DNA from: Batkoa obscura
Taxonomy: Eukaryota > Entomophthoromycota > Entomophthoromycetes > Entomophthorales > Batkoaceae
Assembly: GCA_030770535.1 (NCBI GenBank)
Contig: JASVEC010000040.1
Coordinates: forward strand, 186,001 to 250,000
Length of the DNA: 64,000 nucleotides
Direction of reading: 5' to 3'
Both the position numbers and the translations under genes were made by a program. Shown here one piece after another: positions 1 to 11,004 of this stretch. The notes under the pieces were generated by a model. That model was not told the DNA's origin. It worked only from the letters and a program-made list of their open reading frames with translations, and made no database searches. The first letter of the stretch is position 1. Each line of letters starts with the position of its first letter.

Positions 1-2330
1 TTGAGTGGCCCTTTAAAACGTGAGCTGCTTCTTCTTCATTGACAGTCCATACATAAATATTATTATCTAGTTTATATTAAATCAAGTACAAAAATAAACT
101 ATTTAAACTAACCTTCACTTCCAGAAAGAACATAATCTCCCTTTGCTCCACCAAAACAGGATCGAATAACATACCTGGTTTGAGCATGTCCAGTATATCT
201 TTGGATTATTTTATTTTGATCTAAACTCCAAAGATTTAAAAGCTAACAAAAATATATCATATTATTTTAAATAAATTGATATCGACTTACCCCAGAATCC
301 TTGCGGCTAAATAAAATAAATTCTTCATCATTTGAAAGTGAAATGGAGATAGCATCTTCATCAATTACTCTAAAAATTATTAAATAATTTAAAATAGTTA
401 TCATTGCTTACTTTATAACTTTTTTAGTTGAAAAATCAAAAATTTTAATTTGATTGTTAGATGTAACAACCATTTTTGAGCTATCTTTAGTTAGCAAAAT
501 ATTTGTAACAATTAAATCATCCCAAGTGTATTGTATAGTACCATTGACGTCCTAATAGAAAATTAATAATATGATATTTTACTAGAATAAATTCAAACCC
601 ATAGATAAGTTTTTTTATCGCCACTTGAAGTTATAAAGGAGTGCGAATTAGGGACCCAAACACATGCTGAAATTATTTTTTTATGTTTGTCAATAACTTT
701 TAGTAATCTTCCAGACTAAATGATTGTGTCAGTAAAAAAATAAAAATAAAGATAAAATAATAGCAATTACCCTGGCTTCCCAAACCATTGCCTTGAAATC
801 ACTCCCACATGTTAAAATATATTTATCATCAAATGACCAACAAATTAAAGAAACGGAACCTTTGTGTCCTTGTAGAGTATGAATTGTTTTACTTTCCTTT
901 TAATATTTAGTAAAGTTCATTTCATATCTTTAAAATTACCTCTAAACTCCAAATATTAGCATAGCTATCTTTCGATGCCGAAGCTAAATACTTTCCATTA
1001 TTAGAAAATTCAATATGCCAAATCTCATCATCGTGATCATTTATAACCATCGTCTCTTGCAATGGAAATTTTTCGCTTTTAATATTTAATATTTGATATT
1101 CAATGTCTTATCTCATAATAATAATAATAAAAGCTACCTTCCACAACGATGATCACTAAACAAAGAATCACTTGGCTCAGGATTATTATGGTAGAAACAA
1201 CTTCGCCTTTGATATCTTACTGCTTGGTTTAAAAGAGTCATTAAACGGTCCCTTGGAATCATCACTGACGCAGGAATATATTCTAGAAGAGCCTTAGTAA
1301 AGACAATGTGTTATTTGAATAATATTACGTTGAATGTCTTCAAGAAGTAAATATCTGGATTGTCCTTCGCTCCCATCCCAATCGGCTTTACTTTTAATTT
1401 TTGAGATATTTTTACAAAAGAGAAGACTAATCAATTAGTTAAGCTTATTTTACTAATTAATATAAATACCTTGCTAAAAGATGAAGTCGATCGATATTTA
1501 TTTCCAATGGAGCAAGCTCATGTTGCAATATATGTACTGCATCTGTGTATTCTCTTTTCTCTAAAAGCTCTAAAAACTTTTGCTGCCTAATATAAAACTA
1601 AAAAATAAATGACTATATAAAGAAATAGCAATTAGTAGCATACTATGATAGCTTGAACATCATCAACTTCAACCTCTACGATCAAATTTTCCGCTTCATC
1701 CCATTGTCCATTTAAAACACAGTTTCTTATTTGTGCTATCACATCTGATTCTAACGCGATACCAGTTTCTTGTTCTAACTTTTCAGCCGATTCTCTAAAT
1801 ATGTTAATATAAAATATTAAAATAAAAATGCAATTACAAAAGTCCAGCGTTTGTGAGATATTGGTTAATCAATCTTATTATTTGATTGTTATCAAAAAGA
1901 ACCAATCCTTGCTCTTCAGACTTATTTTTATCTTCCGCATCTATTCCATTTTCGTTTCCTTTCCCATTTTGGATTCCATTTGATGCTTTTTCTTCCATTT
2001 CGACAATTTCTCTTAATCTCTTCCTATCAGGAAAACTTATATCAGTTGGTAGTGATGCGCTTGTATTTGGTGGATTATCTCTTAGTAATTGATTATTAAT
2101 TAACCTAGAACGATTAAAATTTCCAACTTCTGATCTTTCTAAAGAATCTCTAATAAACCTTGTAATTTGATATTGACCCCGACTTAAATATGAATCCGAC
2201 TGATTAGGGCGATCAACTGGAGAGTGAGAAGATTCAGATGACGAAATTATATCTTCCTGACCGCGCCTATTCGACGGATCCGTATTATCTTGTTGTGAAT
2301 AATTCCTCAGCTTTGAATATTTATAGAGCT
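1..2330 (-). CDS. gid7: Gid7/WDR26-like WD40 subunit of the GID/CTLH ubiquitin ligase (3' end outside window)
   Basis: A multi-exon frame reads leftward off the window. From the N-terminus it shows an acidic/Ser-rich region, a LisH-like start (LVLFDNNQIIRLINQYL), a CTLH-type helical region (REYTDAVHILQHELAPLEI), the family-typical stretch PRDRLMTLLNQAVRYQRRSC, then WD40 blades (HIEFSNNGKYLASASKDS; LQGHKGSVSLICWSFDDKY; WVPNSHSFITSSGDKKTYLW). This order is diagnostic for Gid7/WDR26, the propeller subunit of the GID/CTLH E3 ligase, which in yeast degrades gluconeogenic enzymes. Short introns are clear, for example 46 nt near position 70-115. The last blades and the stop lie before position 1. 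The start is unresolved: the frame is open up to about 2330 without a Met, so either translation begins at the internal Met at 1998 or a small upstream exon exists. Confidence 0.85.
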
Positions 2331-2340
2331 TAAGTTTAAG

Positions 2341-3653
2341 TGGTTATAAACTAATAAAAACGTATTAATGAGGTGAGTAATAAGTTGTATTATTTTGTTT
2401 AAGCTAATATTTGATTTAAATTATTATAGCTTTTTTTATTACCTTTAGCTCAAACAGTTATTATTACTCTTTAGACACTTACTTGGTTACTCGCTGTTAT
2501 TAAGTTGAACTTAATAGGATCAAAACTTAAAGTGAAGTGACTATTTTTTTGACTTTATAATTTTGACGCATTTGCTAAGCATATTTTACAATACTTTATA
2601 CTTTGGATTTTGGGCAACAAATTCAATTTATATATAAATAAATGATGCATTATATGACTATGTGTATAATAAGTGATGTAAATATTAGTATTGTAACTTT
2701 AAAAGACTGTCTATTATGACGATTCAACTATCATAGAAATTATATAAGAAAAAAGCAAGTTATATGATATTTATTTCAATAAAATTACAGGTACAAATTC
2801 ACACTAAATGCGCTATCACTAAAATGGTTTAGGATTTTATCATAGTAAACATTTTAAGCATTAAATGGTAATGTTTCGAACTTTATTATTATCAATATAA
2901 AGTTTGATCCTTAATATCAAAATCGTATATATGTGTTTCTTTTGATATGAAATAGAACTCTTCAATAAACATTACTCAATCCCAAAAGCAATTATATTGT
3001 AGTATCAATTTATATAACACTTTTTATGATTTTTATGTTTACTTTCGAAAAAAACATTACCAACTTGATATTTTAATTGAATAAAAATAAACTATTTTGA
3101 ACATTACCTTTTTTAAATAATATACTTGCATTAAAAAGGCTTTCACAGTATTTTTAAATAGTGAGCATAATATAGCATCAGCTATTTTTATAAATTTATG
3201 AAATTTAGCATTTATGAATATATATAAAACGTTTAGCATTTATACAGAAAAGTAGGCAACTTATAAAACTTAGCAAAGATAACAGTAGTGATTGATAAAC
3301 ATTGATTCTATACGATTTATTTGATAAAATATTTGATTTTTTACCCATTATCACCAAGCAGTTTTTCTATTTTAATACCTAAAAGCACAAAAAAAACTTT
3401 AGATAATAGCTATAAAACCAAATTGACACAAATAACTAAAAATAAATAGATCCTAATAAACCTATGCTTTGTTTTATAAATTTTGGCATGTAGATATCTA
3501 TAAGACAAGCTAATAAGAATTCACATACTGCTGAATATGCTATAGTCAAATACAAATAGAAACTTAGTTATATATAGTAACCTAAATCTAATATCAAAAA
3601 CTAAACATTGAATGTAGTCGGCCATTTTAATATTAGTATTCAATTAAACCATT
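2341..3653. other. Intergenic AT-rich stretch
   Basis: No convincing exon, RNA gene or repeat was seen. One 60-codon open frame on the minus strand (3057-3239) has random-looking composition and is not called. The 5' exon and promoter of the Gid7-like gene probably lie in the first few hundred bases. Confidence 0.5.
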
Positions 3654-4245
3654 TTATTTGGAATCGACCCATCCGTTACCTTTATAACCTTCAGAGGTAT
3701 AACCAGAGATAGGATTGGCCTTTTGTTCTTTCATATATTCATTAGTGGCCTCTTGCCATTCTTTAGTCATAGTATGTGGTTGTGGGTTACCTAAAAATAT
3801 TAAAATTTCGTCTTAAAGATAAAAAATTTACTTACCAAGGGCACGGATTCCAACGAAAGATAAACCTCCAGCAACCACGATAGCAATGGTTCCAAGGAAG
3901 ACATTGAAGCCAACTTTTGGAGCTGGTTCACGAGGACCATGGGGACCGAAAGCAACATAGTAAGCTAAATTAAGCTTTTAACATTATTTAAGTTGAAATT
4001 TAATAATATAATTTACAAGCACGCTTTTCTTCAACTGAAAGTTTAGACCAGTCTTGCTTTTCTAATAGTTCAATTTTAGCAGTGAGCTCTTCTTGTTGTT
4101 GTACTGAAAGTCCCTTCCAAGAGTCTTCAATTGAGTTAAGAACGCTGGCTGGGATAGCGTTATTTTTCATTATTTTGGAAGTGGTGAATGAACGAGCTAA
4201 GCTAGCAGTTCTTAAATTACGTAAACTTGTAAATGCACGAGACAT
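3654..4245 (-). CDS. cox5: Cytochrome c oxidase subunit, COX4/Cox5 type
   Basis: Three exons separated by introns at 3965-4016 and 3791-3835 give an uninterrupted 164-residue protein, close to yeast Cox5a and human COX4. The N-terminus is an Arg/Ser-rich mitochondrial presequence (MSRAFTSLRNLRTASLARSF). It is followed by the matrix domain with ELTAKIELLEKQDWSKLSVEEKRA, of which the DWSKLS segment is typical. A single membrane helix follows (FLGTIAIVVAGGLSFVG), then an intermembrane-space tail with MTKEWQEATNEYMKEQK ending in GNGWVDSK. The protein is a nuclear-encoded structural subunit of respiratory complex IV in the inner membrane. The start is the only Met before the presequence. Confidence 0.93.
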
Positions 4246-4913
4246 CTTTAATGACTAATATTTTGATTAGCTTGTTTAATTTAGCTTTATAACTTTTTTA
4301 CCAAATAATTCTAAAAGAGATATTTGAATCTTTCGTTTTATTGATTTGTGATTATGGCAATTATCTCTCAATCACCAATATCTAATCTTGAACTAGATTC
4401 CGAATAGCCAATCATTTATCGATTTTGAAATTATGTAAGCCATAATTTGCTAGAGTAAATGGTGACTCTAATCCTGCATTATGGGATTTTTTATAGCATC
4501 ATCAATCTTAGATAGTTTTTGATGTTAAAATTTATTCTTTAAAATTAAATGGTAAATCAAAAACAACTCTAAAAATCACAAAAACTGAATGTTTTGGTTA
4601 TTTTAAACTAACATGAAATACATATAAATGGTTAATACACTACCATTAAAATTTTAAATACTCAGCACTACTATTCATTCGAGAAAGTCAAAATGACTTA
4701 TCATTTAATAAAACAAAAATTAAAGAATATATGAATTGTTTGACAAATATAAATATTTATGATATTTTATTTAACATAAAGTAAACATAATGTTTTACAC
4801 AAAAAAGCAGTTGAGAATCGCATTATTTTGATAATTTAATAATATAGATAAAATTAATTGATGTTTGTTACTTAAATTATAAGCTACTCAAACAAGAGAA
4901 TTAAGCTTTAAAC
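4246..4913. other. Intergenic region between COX4/Cox5 and Tfb3
   Basis: AT-rich. It lies upstream of the COX4/Cox5 start and downstream of the Tfb3 stop, so it should hold the COX4/Cox5 promoter and the Tfb3 3' UTR. No other feature was recognised. Confidence 0.4.
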
Positions 4914-6099
4914 CTATGCTGAACCATCATCAGAATCTTTATCTTCTAGATCTACTGGCTCAGCAGTACCTAAATAAAGTGATTTGACCGATTTTTTTTG
5001 AAGCGTTCTTAATTTATAACCACCAGCTTTAGCTCTAATAATAAATTCAGGATTTGGCTTCCAACGGATTTCTCTATATCTTTTCTTAAATTTGGGCTGA
5101 TCTTTATCTAACAAATGATATTTAACAATAGGATTAAACAACCCTTTCTTCTGCTTATTCCCCTGTTGAAGTTTAAGAAACTCTCTGTAAGATGTCACCT
5201 GCTCTTTTTTATCTTTATTGGTTACAACAGTGTCATATCCTATCTTTTGTTTCTTTGACGCTAATTCTTCAAATCGTTTTACAATCTTATCGGCAGATTC
5301 TGCAGAAATAGTAAGGTCATTGATAAGTTCTTCTTTATCAAGCAGCTTTTGTTCTTCTTCTTTATTAATCTTTTTTAAATAAGCATCTTTATCCTTTAAC
5401 TTTCTTTCCCTTTCATCTGCCTGTTCCTTTTTAAATTGTTTATCTTGGTCGGCCTAAAATAAAGTTAATTTATAAAGGGAATGAAACAAGGAAATTGGAC
5501 CTTTAGCTTATGATTATATTTAATTTGTTCAGCATTTGCCTCTCGATATTCTTTGATTTTTTTTTCGGTTTCTTCAATGTCAATATTGTTAAATAGGTTA
5601 TATACTGAACTATTAGCAAAGTAAAATAATTTCTAAAAAACATACTTATATCCTCTAATTCTTCAAGATAATCGTCATACTCCCTTGTTGTTTCAAAATC
5701 GTTCTCATTTTTATTGTAGCTAAACTATTAATTAAATTATAATGTAAGTAAAGACCAATTTACTATTGAGCCAACCGCTTTCTTATACGAACCTCTTTCT
5801 CTACTGATAGGTCTTCAAAAGTCAATGACGAAAAAGAATTTTTTCTTAACGTTGTTTTACAAACTGGGCAAGGGCCAGAACTTATCCCATATAGCCTATC
5901 AACACAAGCCTCACACCTAGTAAAGTTGAATAAAACTTCAAATTCTAGTATAATTGTATTACATTTTATGAAAACAGTCACTAACAACAAGTACCATATT
6001 TGGATTCAGATATCGATCACTTTTACAGTTAGGGCATACATCGTTTAAATCCGATATCGCTGCTAATTTTGCTACGCTTTCATCAATCAACTGGGACAT
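4914..6099 (-). CDS. tfb3: TFIIH/CAK assembly subunit Tfb3 (MAT1)
   Basis: The N-terminal RING finger begins MSQLIDESVAK and reads VCPNC...CFHKMCEACVDRL...GPCPVCKTTLRKN. The second half of the RING is continuous only after splicing a 46 nt intron (5917-5962). Then come the linker typical of the family (YDDYLEELED...YNLFNNIDIEE), a long Lys/Glu coiled coil, and a hydrophobic C-terminal part that contacts the Cdk7/cyclin H pair. Length and order match Tfb3/MAT1, which tethers the CDK-activating kinase to TFIIH for transcription initiation and repair. At least four introns are needed. One has an atypical donor (GTCCAA, near 5500) that joins KYNHKLK to ADQDKQ in frame. The C-terminus is acidic (VDLEDKDSDDGSA). 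Confidence 0.92.
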
Positions 6100-7087
6100 T
6101 TTTTTAAAAAGAAAGAAAAATAAAATTGATCTTTAATGTGATTTTTATTAACTTGCTAAACTAGAGCGTAAGCAAAAAATGTCAAACTAACAATTTTTGA
6201 TTTAATAACCTAATATGGTAAATTTGATTTTGCACTTAATTTCATATTTTAAATTGTGATAGTAAATTTTCAATGTCTATTAATTTATGCTATAGATTGG
6301 TATAATAATAAACCTTCATATTGTTTGTTGAATAATAAATATTTTTAGGATAAAATATTGATAAATCAAGCGCTATACTTAATAATAATAACCGCTTTAG
6401 TTAACTTTAAAGTTATAGATAAGCATTTGATGTATTAATAGCTTTTAATTTTCAAATTAAATATTGAGAAGTTAATATATTGCTTGTATCAATAAACTAA
6501 ATTTTCATAAAAAATAAAAGTATCAATACCAATAATTTCTCCACTTGTTCAGAATTATTAAAAATGTTTATAAATGTTAAACTTTATTTGAAAATAAATA
6601 GATAGATAAATAGAACATTCAGTATAAAAATTTTACTAGAGTTATTTTTATATTAATATGATAAATGATACAAATTTTATTATCAAACATAAATAAAACT
6701 AAGCTCAACAATAACATTCAATGTAATATTGTTTTGATAAGTTTTAATTTAGAGAATGGAATACAGCTCAAACTAAGATATGAATTTACTAAAACTAGAC
6801 TAAAAAGTCCTTTTATTATTGAAGTTAAAAGTAATACTGATAGCTGCAAAACTCAGCTCTTTTCAGTATTTAGATTTATGAATGAGATGCTTACCTGATT
6901 AAACTTTCCCTTTCATGTGTTTAACTAAATCCAGTAAAAGCAAGGGAAGAATTTCTGAGAAATGTATCTAATTAAAGCCATATCAACATTTCTCTGTAAA
7001 TTTCCTTTTCCTTTTAAATAAGCCTCATTGTCATCCTCTTCATCCTTGATTCGCTTTCTTTTGATAGTAATTTGGGAGAATACAATA
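6100..7087. other. Intergenic AT-rich stretch
   Basis: No supported gene. A 77-codon plus-strand frame (6665-6898) has no recognisable domain and no splice context. Two minus-strand frames at 6925-7223 overlap the MITE copy at 7088 and are not called. Confidence 0.4.
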
Positions 7088-7184
7088 TGGGGATGTTTTT
7101 TAATTTCATTACTTTTCCATTTTTTAAGCAATATTTGAGTAGAAAAATTATTAGTAAAATCTTAAGCAAAAAAATACATCCCCA
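7088..7184 (+). mobile_element. Tc1/mariner-type MITE, copy 1
   Basis: Near-complete ~97 bp copy. It starts TGGGGATGTTTTTT and ends AAATACATCCCCA, with TA on both sides. The internal block contains a version of the family signature AAGCGCTATTTGAGTGG. It has no coding capacity. It sits about 80 bp upstream of tRNA-Cys. Confidence 0.85.
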
Positions 7185-7266
7185 TATCGTAAGCAAGCAC
7201 TTTTTGGAAAATGTGTAAATCACTATCTTTGATAATATATATAATTAATTATGTCTCCATTACCAA

Positions 7267-7338
7267 GGGCGTATAGCTCAGTGGTAGAGCAATCGACTGC
7301 AGATCGATAGGTCCCTGGTTCAAATCCGGGTGCGCCCT
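7267..7338 (+). tRNA. tRNA-Cys (anticodon GCA)
   Basis: A 72-nt cloverleaf. The acceptor stem GGGCGTA pairs with TGCGCCC, the D-arm carries the A box (TAGCTCAGTGGTAGAGC), the anticodon stem ATCGA/TCGAT holds the loop CTGCAGA, and the T-arm carries the B box GGTTCAAATCC. There is no intron. A T-run directly after the gene (7338-7341) is a Pol III stop. It is flanked on both sides by MITE copies. Confidence 0.97.
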
Positions 7339-7361
7339 TTTGTAAACAAGCCTTATCTTAA

Positions 7362-7445
7362 TATTTTTTGGTTTCATTACTCTTCAATTTTAAGTGCTAT
7401 TGAGTGGAAAAATCTTAGTGAGTTTAAATGAAAAAGACATCTCCA
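7362..7445 (+). mobile_element. MITE copy 2, degraded
   Basis: It retains TTTTTTGGTTTCATTAC, a shortened TAAGTGCTATTGAGTGGAAA core and the right end GACATCTCCA. The left TIR is lost. It lies 24 bp downstream of tRNA-Cys. Confidence 0.7.
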
Positions 7446-7560
7446 AATCTTAAAATGAAATATTAAAACTATATTTTTTGAGCAACAAATTTCAGAATGA
7501 AAAAGAATACAAAATCATTTTAGTTAAGCATCAACCTTTATTAACCACTTTCACATCCAT

Positions 7561-10500
7561 TTAATCGACCAATTTCCAAGTAGGTAACCAATTACGAGAT
7601 TTAAATTCACTGGATGGGAAATCCATACCAAAAGTCATTGGTGAAAAGTAAATAAAAACTACTGTAATAGCAATAATAACAACAGAAAATACAATCAATT
7701 GAACTTGGGGAGATGAACGCTTAGTGATATGATCTAAGATAAATGGAAGGGCAAAGATAGCAAAATAAAGAGCTGGGAAATAATGATGAACATACATGAC
7801 ACGTCCCATTATATAGTATGGGAAGTACTGGAAGAACCAACCTAGGATGATCATCTTGGTAACGTACACAAAATGTTCCCATTCATCTAGTTAAATTAGT
7901 TTGTAATAATAAATAGTTAGTGCTTTGTTACCTTTATACCATTCACGGAAACGGCGCTTAAACCTAATCATATAAAATACATTGAATGAAACAAGTATTA
8001 CTAAAGCTAAAGTAGATGACCACCAAACCAATGGGTTACCAAGCATGTAGAACTTAATATCAGTATCGCCCCAACCACACATACGAATACCTTTGAGCAT
8101 TAAAGGCCAGTGATAAGGTTGAGAAGTAAGTGCATCAAATTTATCTTCATCAGGGGTAAGAGCATTATTAGTATTCCACATAGCAACATTCAAATGGAAG
8201 AAATTTTTAAGGAAAGGGACTTTAAACGTGAACCTTCAGCTGGTTCTTGTACTAATAAGATGTTAGAAATCAAATGCAAAAACTATAAGTTTTAACTTAC
8301 ATCTCTTGTTCCAATGAGCTTCAATATTCCAAAGAGTATTATCGGATGATGTTGGTTTCTTTTTACAAGTTACCTCGCCTTGACTAAATCCCCAATCTGG
8401 TAATCTGTTACCAGTAGAAGTAAGATAACAACCAGTATTATTGTGTCTTAGCTTAAAACGTGTAGATAAGATTCTTAATACGCCATCCTTATTCCCAACA
8501 AGATCGTCATAAATTTCAACAATCCAATGGTCATTAGAATCTCCAGAATAACGCGATGCATATCCACTCACTTCATAATCTTTTTTTGATACTGGGGCGG
8601 GTATATTGTGAGAATGTAGATTAGCTTTAGTTCCCATATGGCTGAGTCGAATGATATCTCCATTGCGAATTAATTGTACTTCTTCTTCAAGATCTTCATC
8701 AGCATCAAGATAATCATTAACATAAGCTGGCTTTTCAGGCTCTTCTTCCTTTTCTTCTTCCTTTTCTTCTTCCTTTTCTTCTTTTTTGTCCCCTTTTTCA
8801 CCTTCTCTTTCACCTTGATTCTCACCTTGATTTTCATTGTTTTTCTCGCCTTGGCCATTTTCCTTTCCATCATCTTTTTTATCACCCTTTTGGTTAGCTT
8901 CTGCCTTTACTTCCTCTTCCCTGTCAGTCTTTTTATCTTTTTCAGTACCCTCAGAGCCAATAGAAGGTTCTTGATATTTAGCCTCGTTATTTTTAGCTAT
9001 TGGCTTATCACTTGATACTTGTTTTGATGGATCTACTTTAACATCCTTGTCTTCATCGGTTGGATCAGCAACAACACTTTCTTCAATAACTGGTAAAATA
9101 GAAACTTTCATTTCATCCAAATTTTCTTCTTCTATCTCTTGCTGACTTCCTTTCTTTGGTCCAGATTCTTTCACTTCATTTTCACTTACTTCTTCTTTTA
9201 ATGAATTTTCTACTTTTTCTTCAGCAGTGTTTGGTTTAGGCTCATCTGGAATCTTAGGCTTAGGTGGACTACCAGCCTTCTCCGGACTTTCAATATCATC
9301 AAGACCACGACGTGCTAATTTACGTTTAGGTTTTTCTTCTTTAATATTTTCTTTAACCTCAGGCTCTTCATCTTCTACTGTATCATTTTTGTTCTCAGGG
9401 GCTTTTTCTGCCTTGTCTTCTTCAACTTTAGTTTCATCAGATTTATCTTCTTCCTTCTTAGACTCTTCGGATTTATCTGAATTAGATTTCTCTTCATTTT
9501 TATTTTTGCTTTTACGAGCTAAGGTAGTAGTATGATCTCTTAAAAATACCCAATCATTATTACTATCTGAATGAGCATAAGTAGTAATCTGATGTTGTTT
9601 AGAACCTTCTGGATAAAGGGAAGGATGAGAGTGAAGAAGAGCGCCACCAAAGGAATAACTTTTAATAGTAACTTTTGACCCATAGGCAACTTCAAGCGGA
9701 CCTTTTCCGATTGGGGAACCTTCAAGTCCAGCTTGGAAAAGAGAAGGCATATTAGAGTCGCCATCACCAGAACCAGATAGTAATTTGAAATGAACATAAA
9801 AGGAAGCCATATAAATTAAAACTGGTATAACAATAAGACCAATAATACGTGCTACCCAATGGCCAAGGTAAGAAGTAGTACTAATTTTCTTATCTCCGAA
9901 TTTCTCATACAAATCTTCAATTGTATAGTATCCAACCAAGGCAACTGTAAAGAAACCAATCCATTTAACACCTGATGCTAAGCCAAGAGATATACCAGTA
10001 CCAATTAACCAATAAAGCCATGTTAAAGAAAATGGTCTATTGAATTAATAATTAAATCAAGATTATATAACTACTGTATTATAAATAGAACTTACTTGTC
10101 ACGATTAGCATGGAACCCAGTAATAAAATAAAAGGATAAAGCACTAAAACCAAGCACCATAGAATCTAACAAAACAAAACGACTAATCACACAAAGAGCA
10201 TTATCTAAGCAAATAATGTTAGAATAAGTAACAAAGTGCACTAATAGAGTATTGACATACCAAACAATACCATAACTCCAGCTAAGAAAGCAGCTTTACG
10301 AGACATACCCATATTTCTAGCGGTCCCATAAGCTAAAGGCACCATAATAATACCAAAAAATGCATGAAAAGCTCTCTGAAATCCATAATTTAAATCTTCT
10401 GGATATTGTTGACCAGAATCAAATTTAAATGTACCATTGCTTCCTGAAATATATCCACCTAAACCAACTAACATTTTACCAAGTGGTGGATGCACATCAT

Positions 10501-11004
10501 GGTAAAAGAAATGCACGATATAATATGCGCCAAACTATATAAAAATATGAAATGTTATATAAATATTAAAAATTTCATATCAAATAGTTATTTTACCTTT
10601 CCAAAATGAGCCTATTAATATATGTTAGTTATTATATTTAAAGTACTCAAATTACTTATATTACCTCATCCCAAACCACTTTATTACTCATTGTAATTTT
10701 ATAAAGTCTAGTAAAAAATGATAATGCTGTTAAGATTACCACTAGGGCAAGTCCTTTATATGAGTTATCAGTAGTAATCTAGAAACGAAACGGAATGAAA
10801 TTAATTTATTATTTTTAAAAAAATTAGAAAAATTACTTCTTGAGCTACTTCACTATCGCTATTGACTTTTTTATTTAAAAAGAGATACTCTCCTTCATCT
10901 TTGTTGGTTGGATGAGAAGTATAACTATTGTCTTTGCTTTCTGCTTTTTCGCTTGGAACAGGCTTTGCACCTCGGTACCGAAGCGTATCGGTATCAGTGT
11001 TCAT
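7561..11004 (-). CDS. pmt2: Dolichyl-phosphate-mannose protein O-mannosyltransferase, PMT2 family, with a giant MIR insert
   Basis: An ER membrane enzyme that moves mannose from dolichyl phosphate to Ser/Thr of secretory proteins. After a ~55-residue cytosolic N-terminus comes the first membrane region, then the catalytic loop VWDEAHFGKFGAYYI and HDVHPPLGKMLVGLGGY with the conserved acidic residues. More membrane segments follow, then the lumenal MIR domain (GSKVTIKS...LLHSHPSLYPEGSKQHQ; GTKANLHSHNIPAPVSKKDY; FKLRHNNTGCYL) and the C-terminal helices with PYYIMGRVMYVHHYFPALYF. PAPVSKK and EGSKQHQ point to the PMT2 (POMT2) branch. At least five introns are needed. One exon is only 15 nt (10597-10611, AHFGK). 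A Glu/Lys/Asp-rich insert of roughly 270-280 residues (about 8690-9535) splits the MIR domain. The start Met is at 11004. Confidence 0.93.
8690..9535 (-). repeat. Charged low-complexity insert coding for the Pmt2 MIR-domain spacer
   Basis: In frame within the PMT2-family gene and free of stops. It encodes Glu/Lys/Asp/Asn-rich sequence, with a tandem KEEEKEEE tract where the DNA repeats a ~12-15 bp TTCTTCC unit (about 8740-8790). Both flanks are canonical MIR sequence on the same exon, so this is an expansion inside the protein, not a chimeric join. Confidence 0.8.

Noticed and set aside
6665-6898. 77-codon plus-strand frame
   Set aside because: No domain, no splice context, composition as expected by chance.
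8670-9535. Open frames on both strands opposite or alongside the Pmt2 insert
   Set aside because: They are by-products of the low-complexity Glu/Lys coding tract, not genes.
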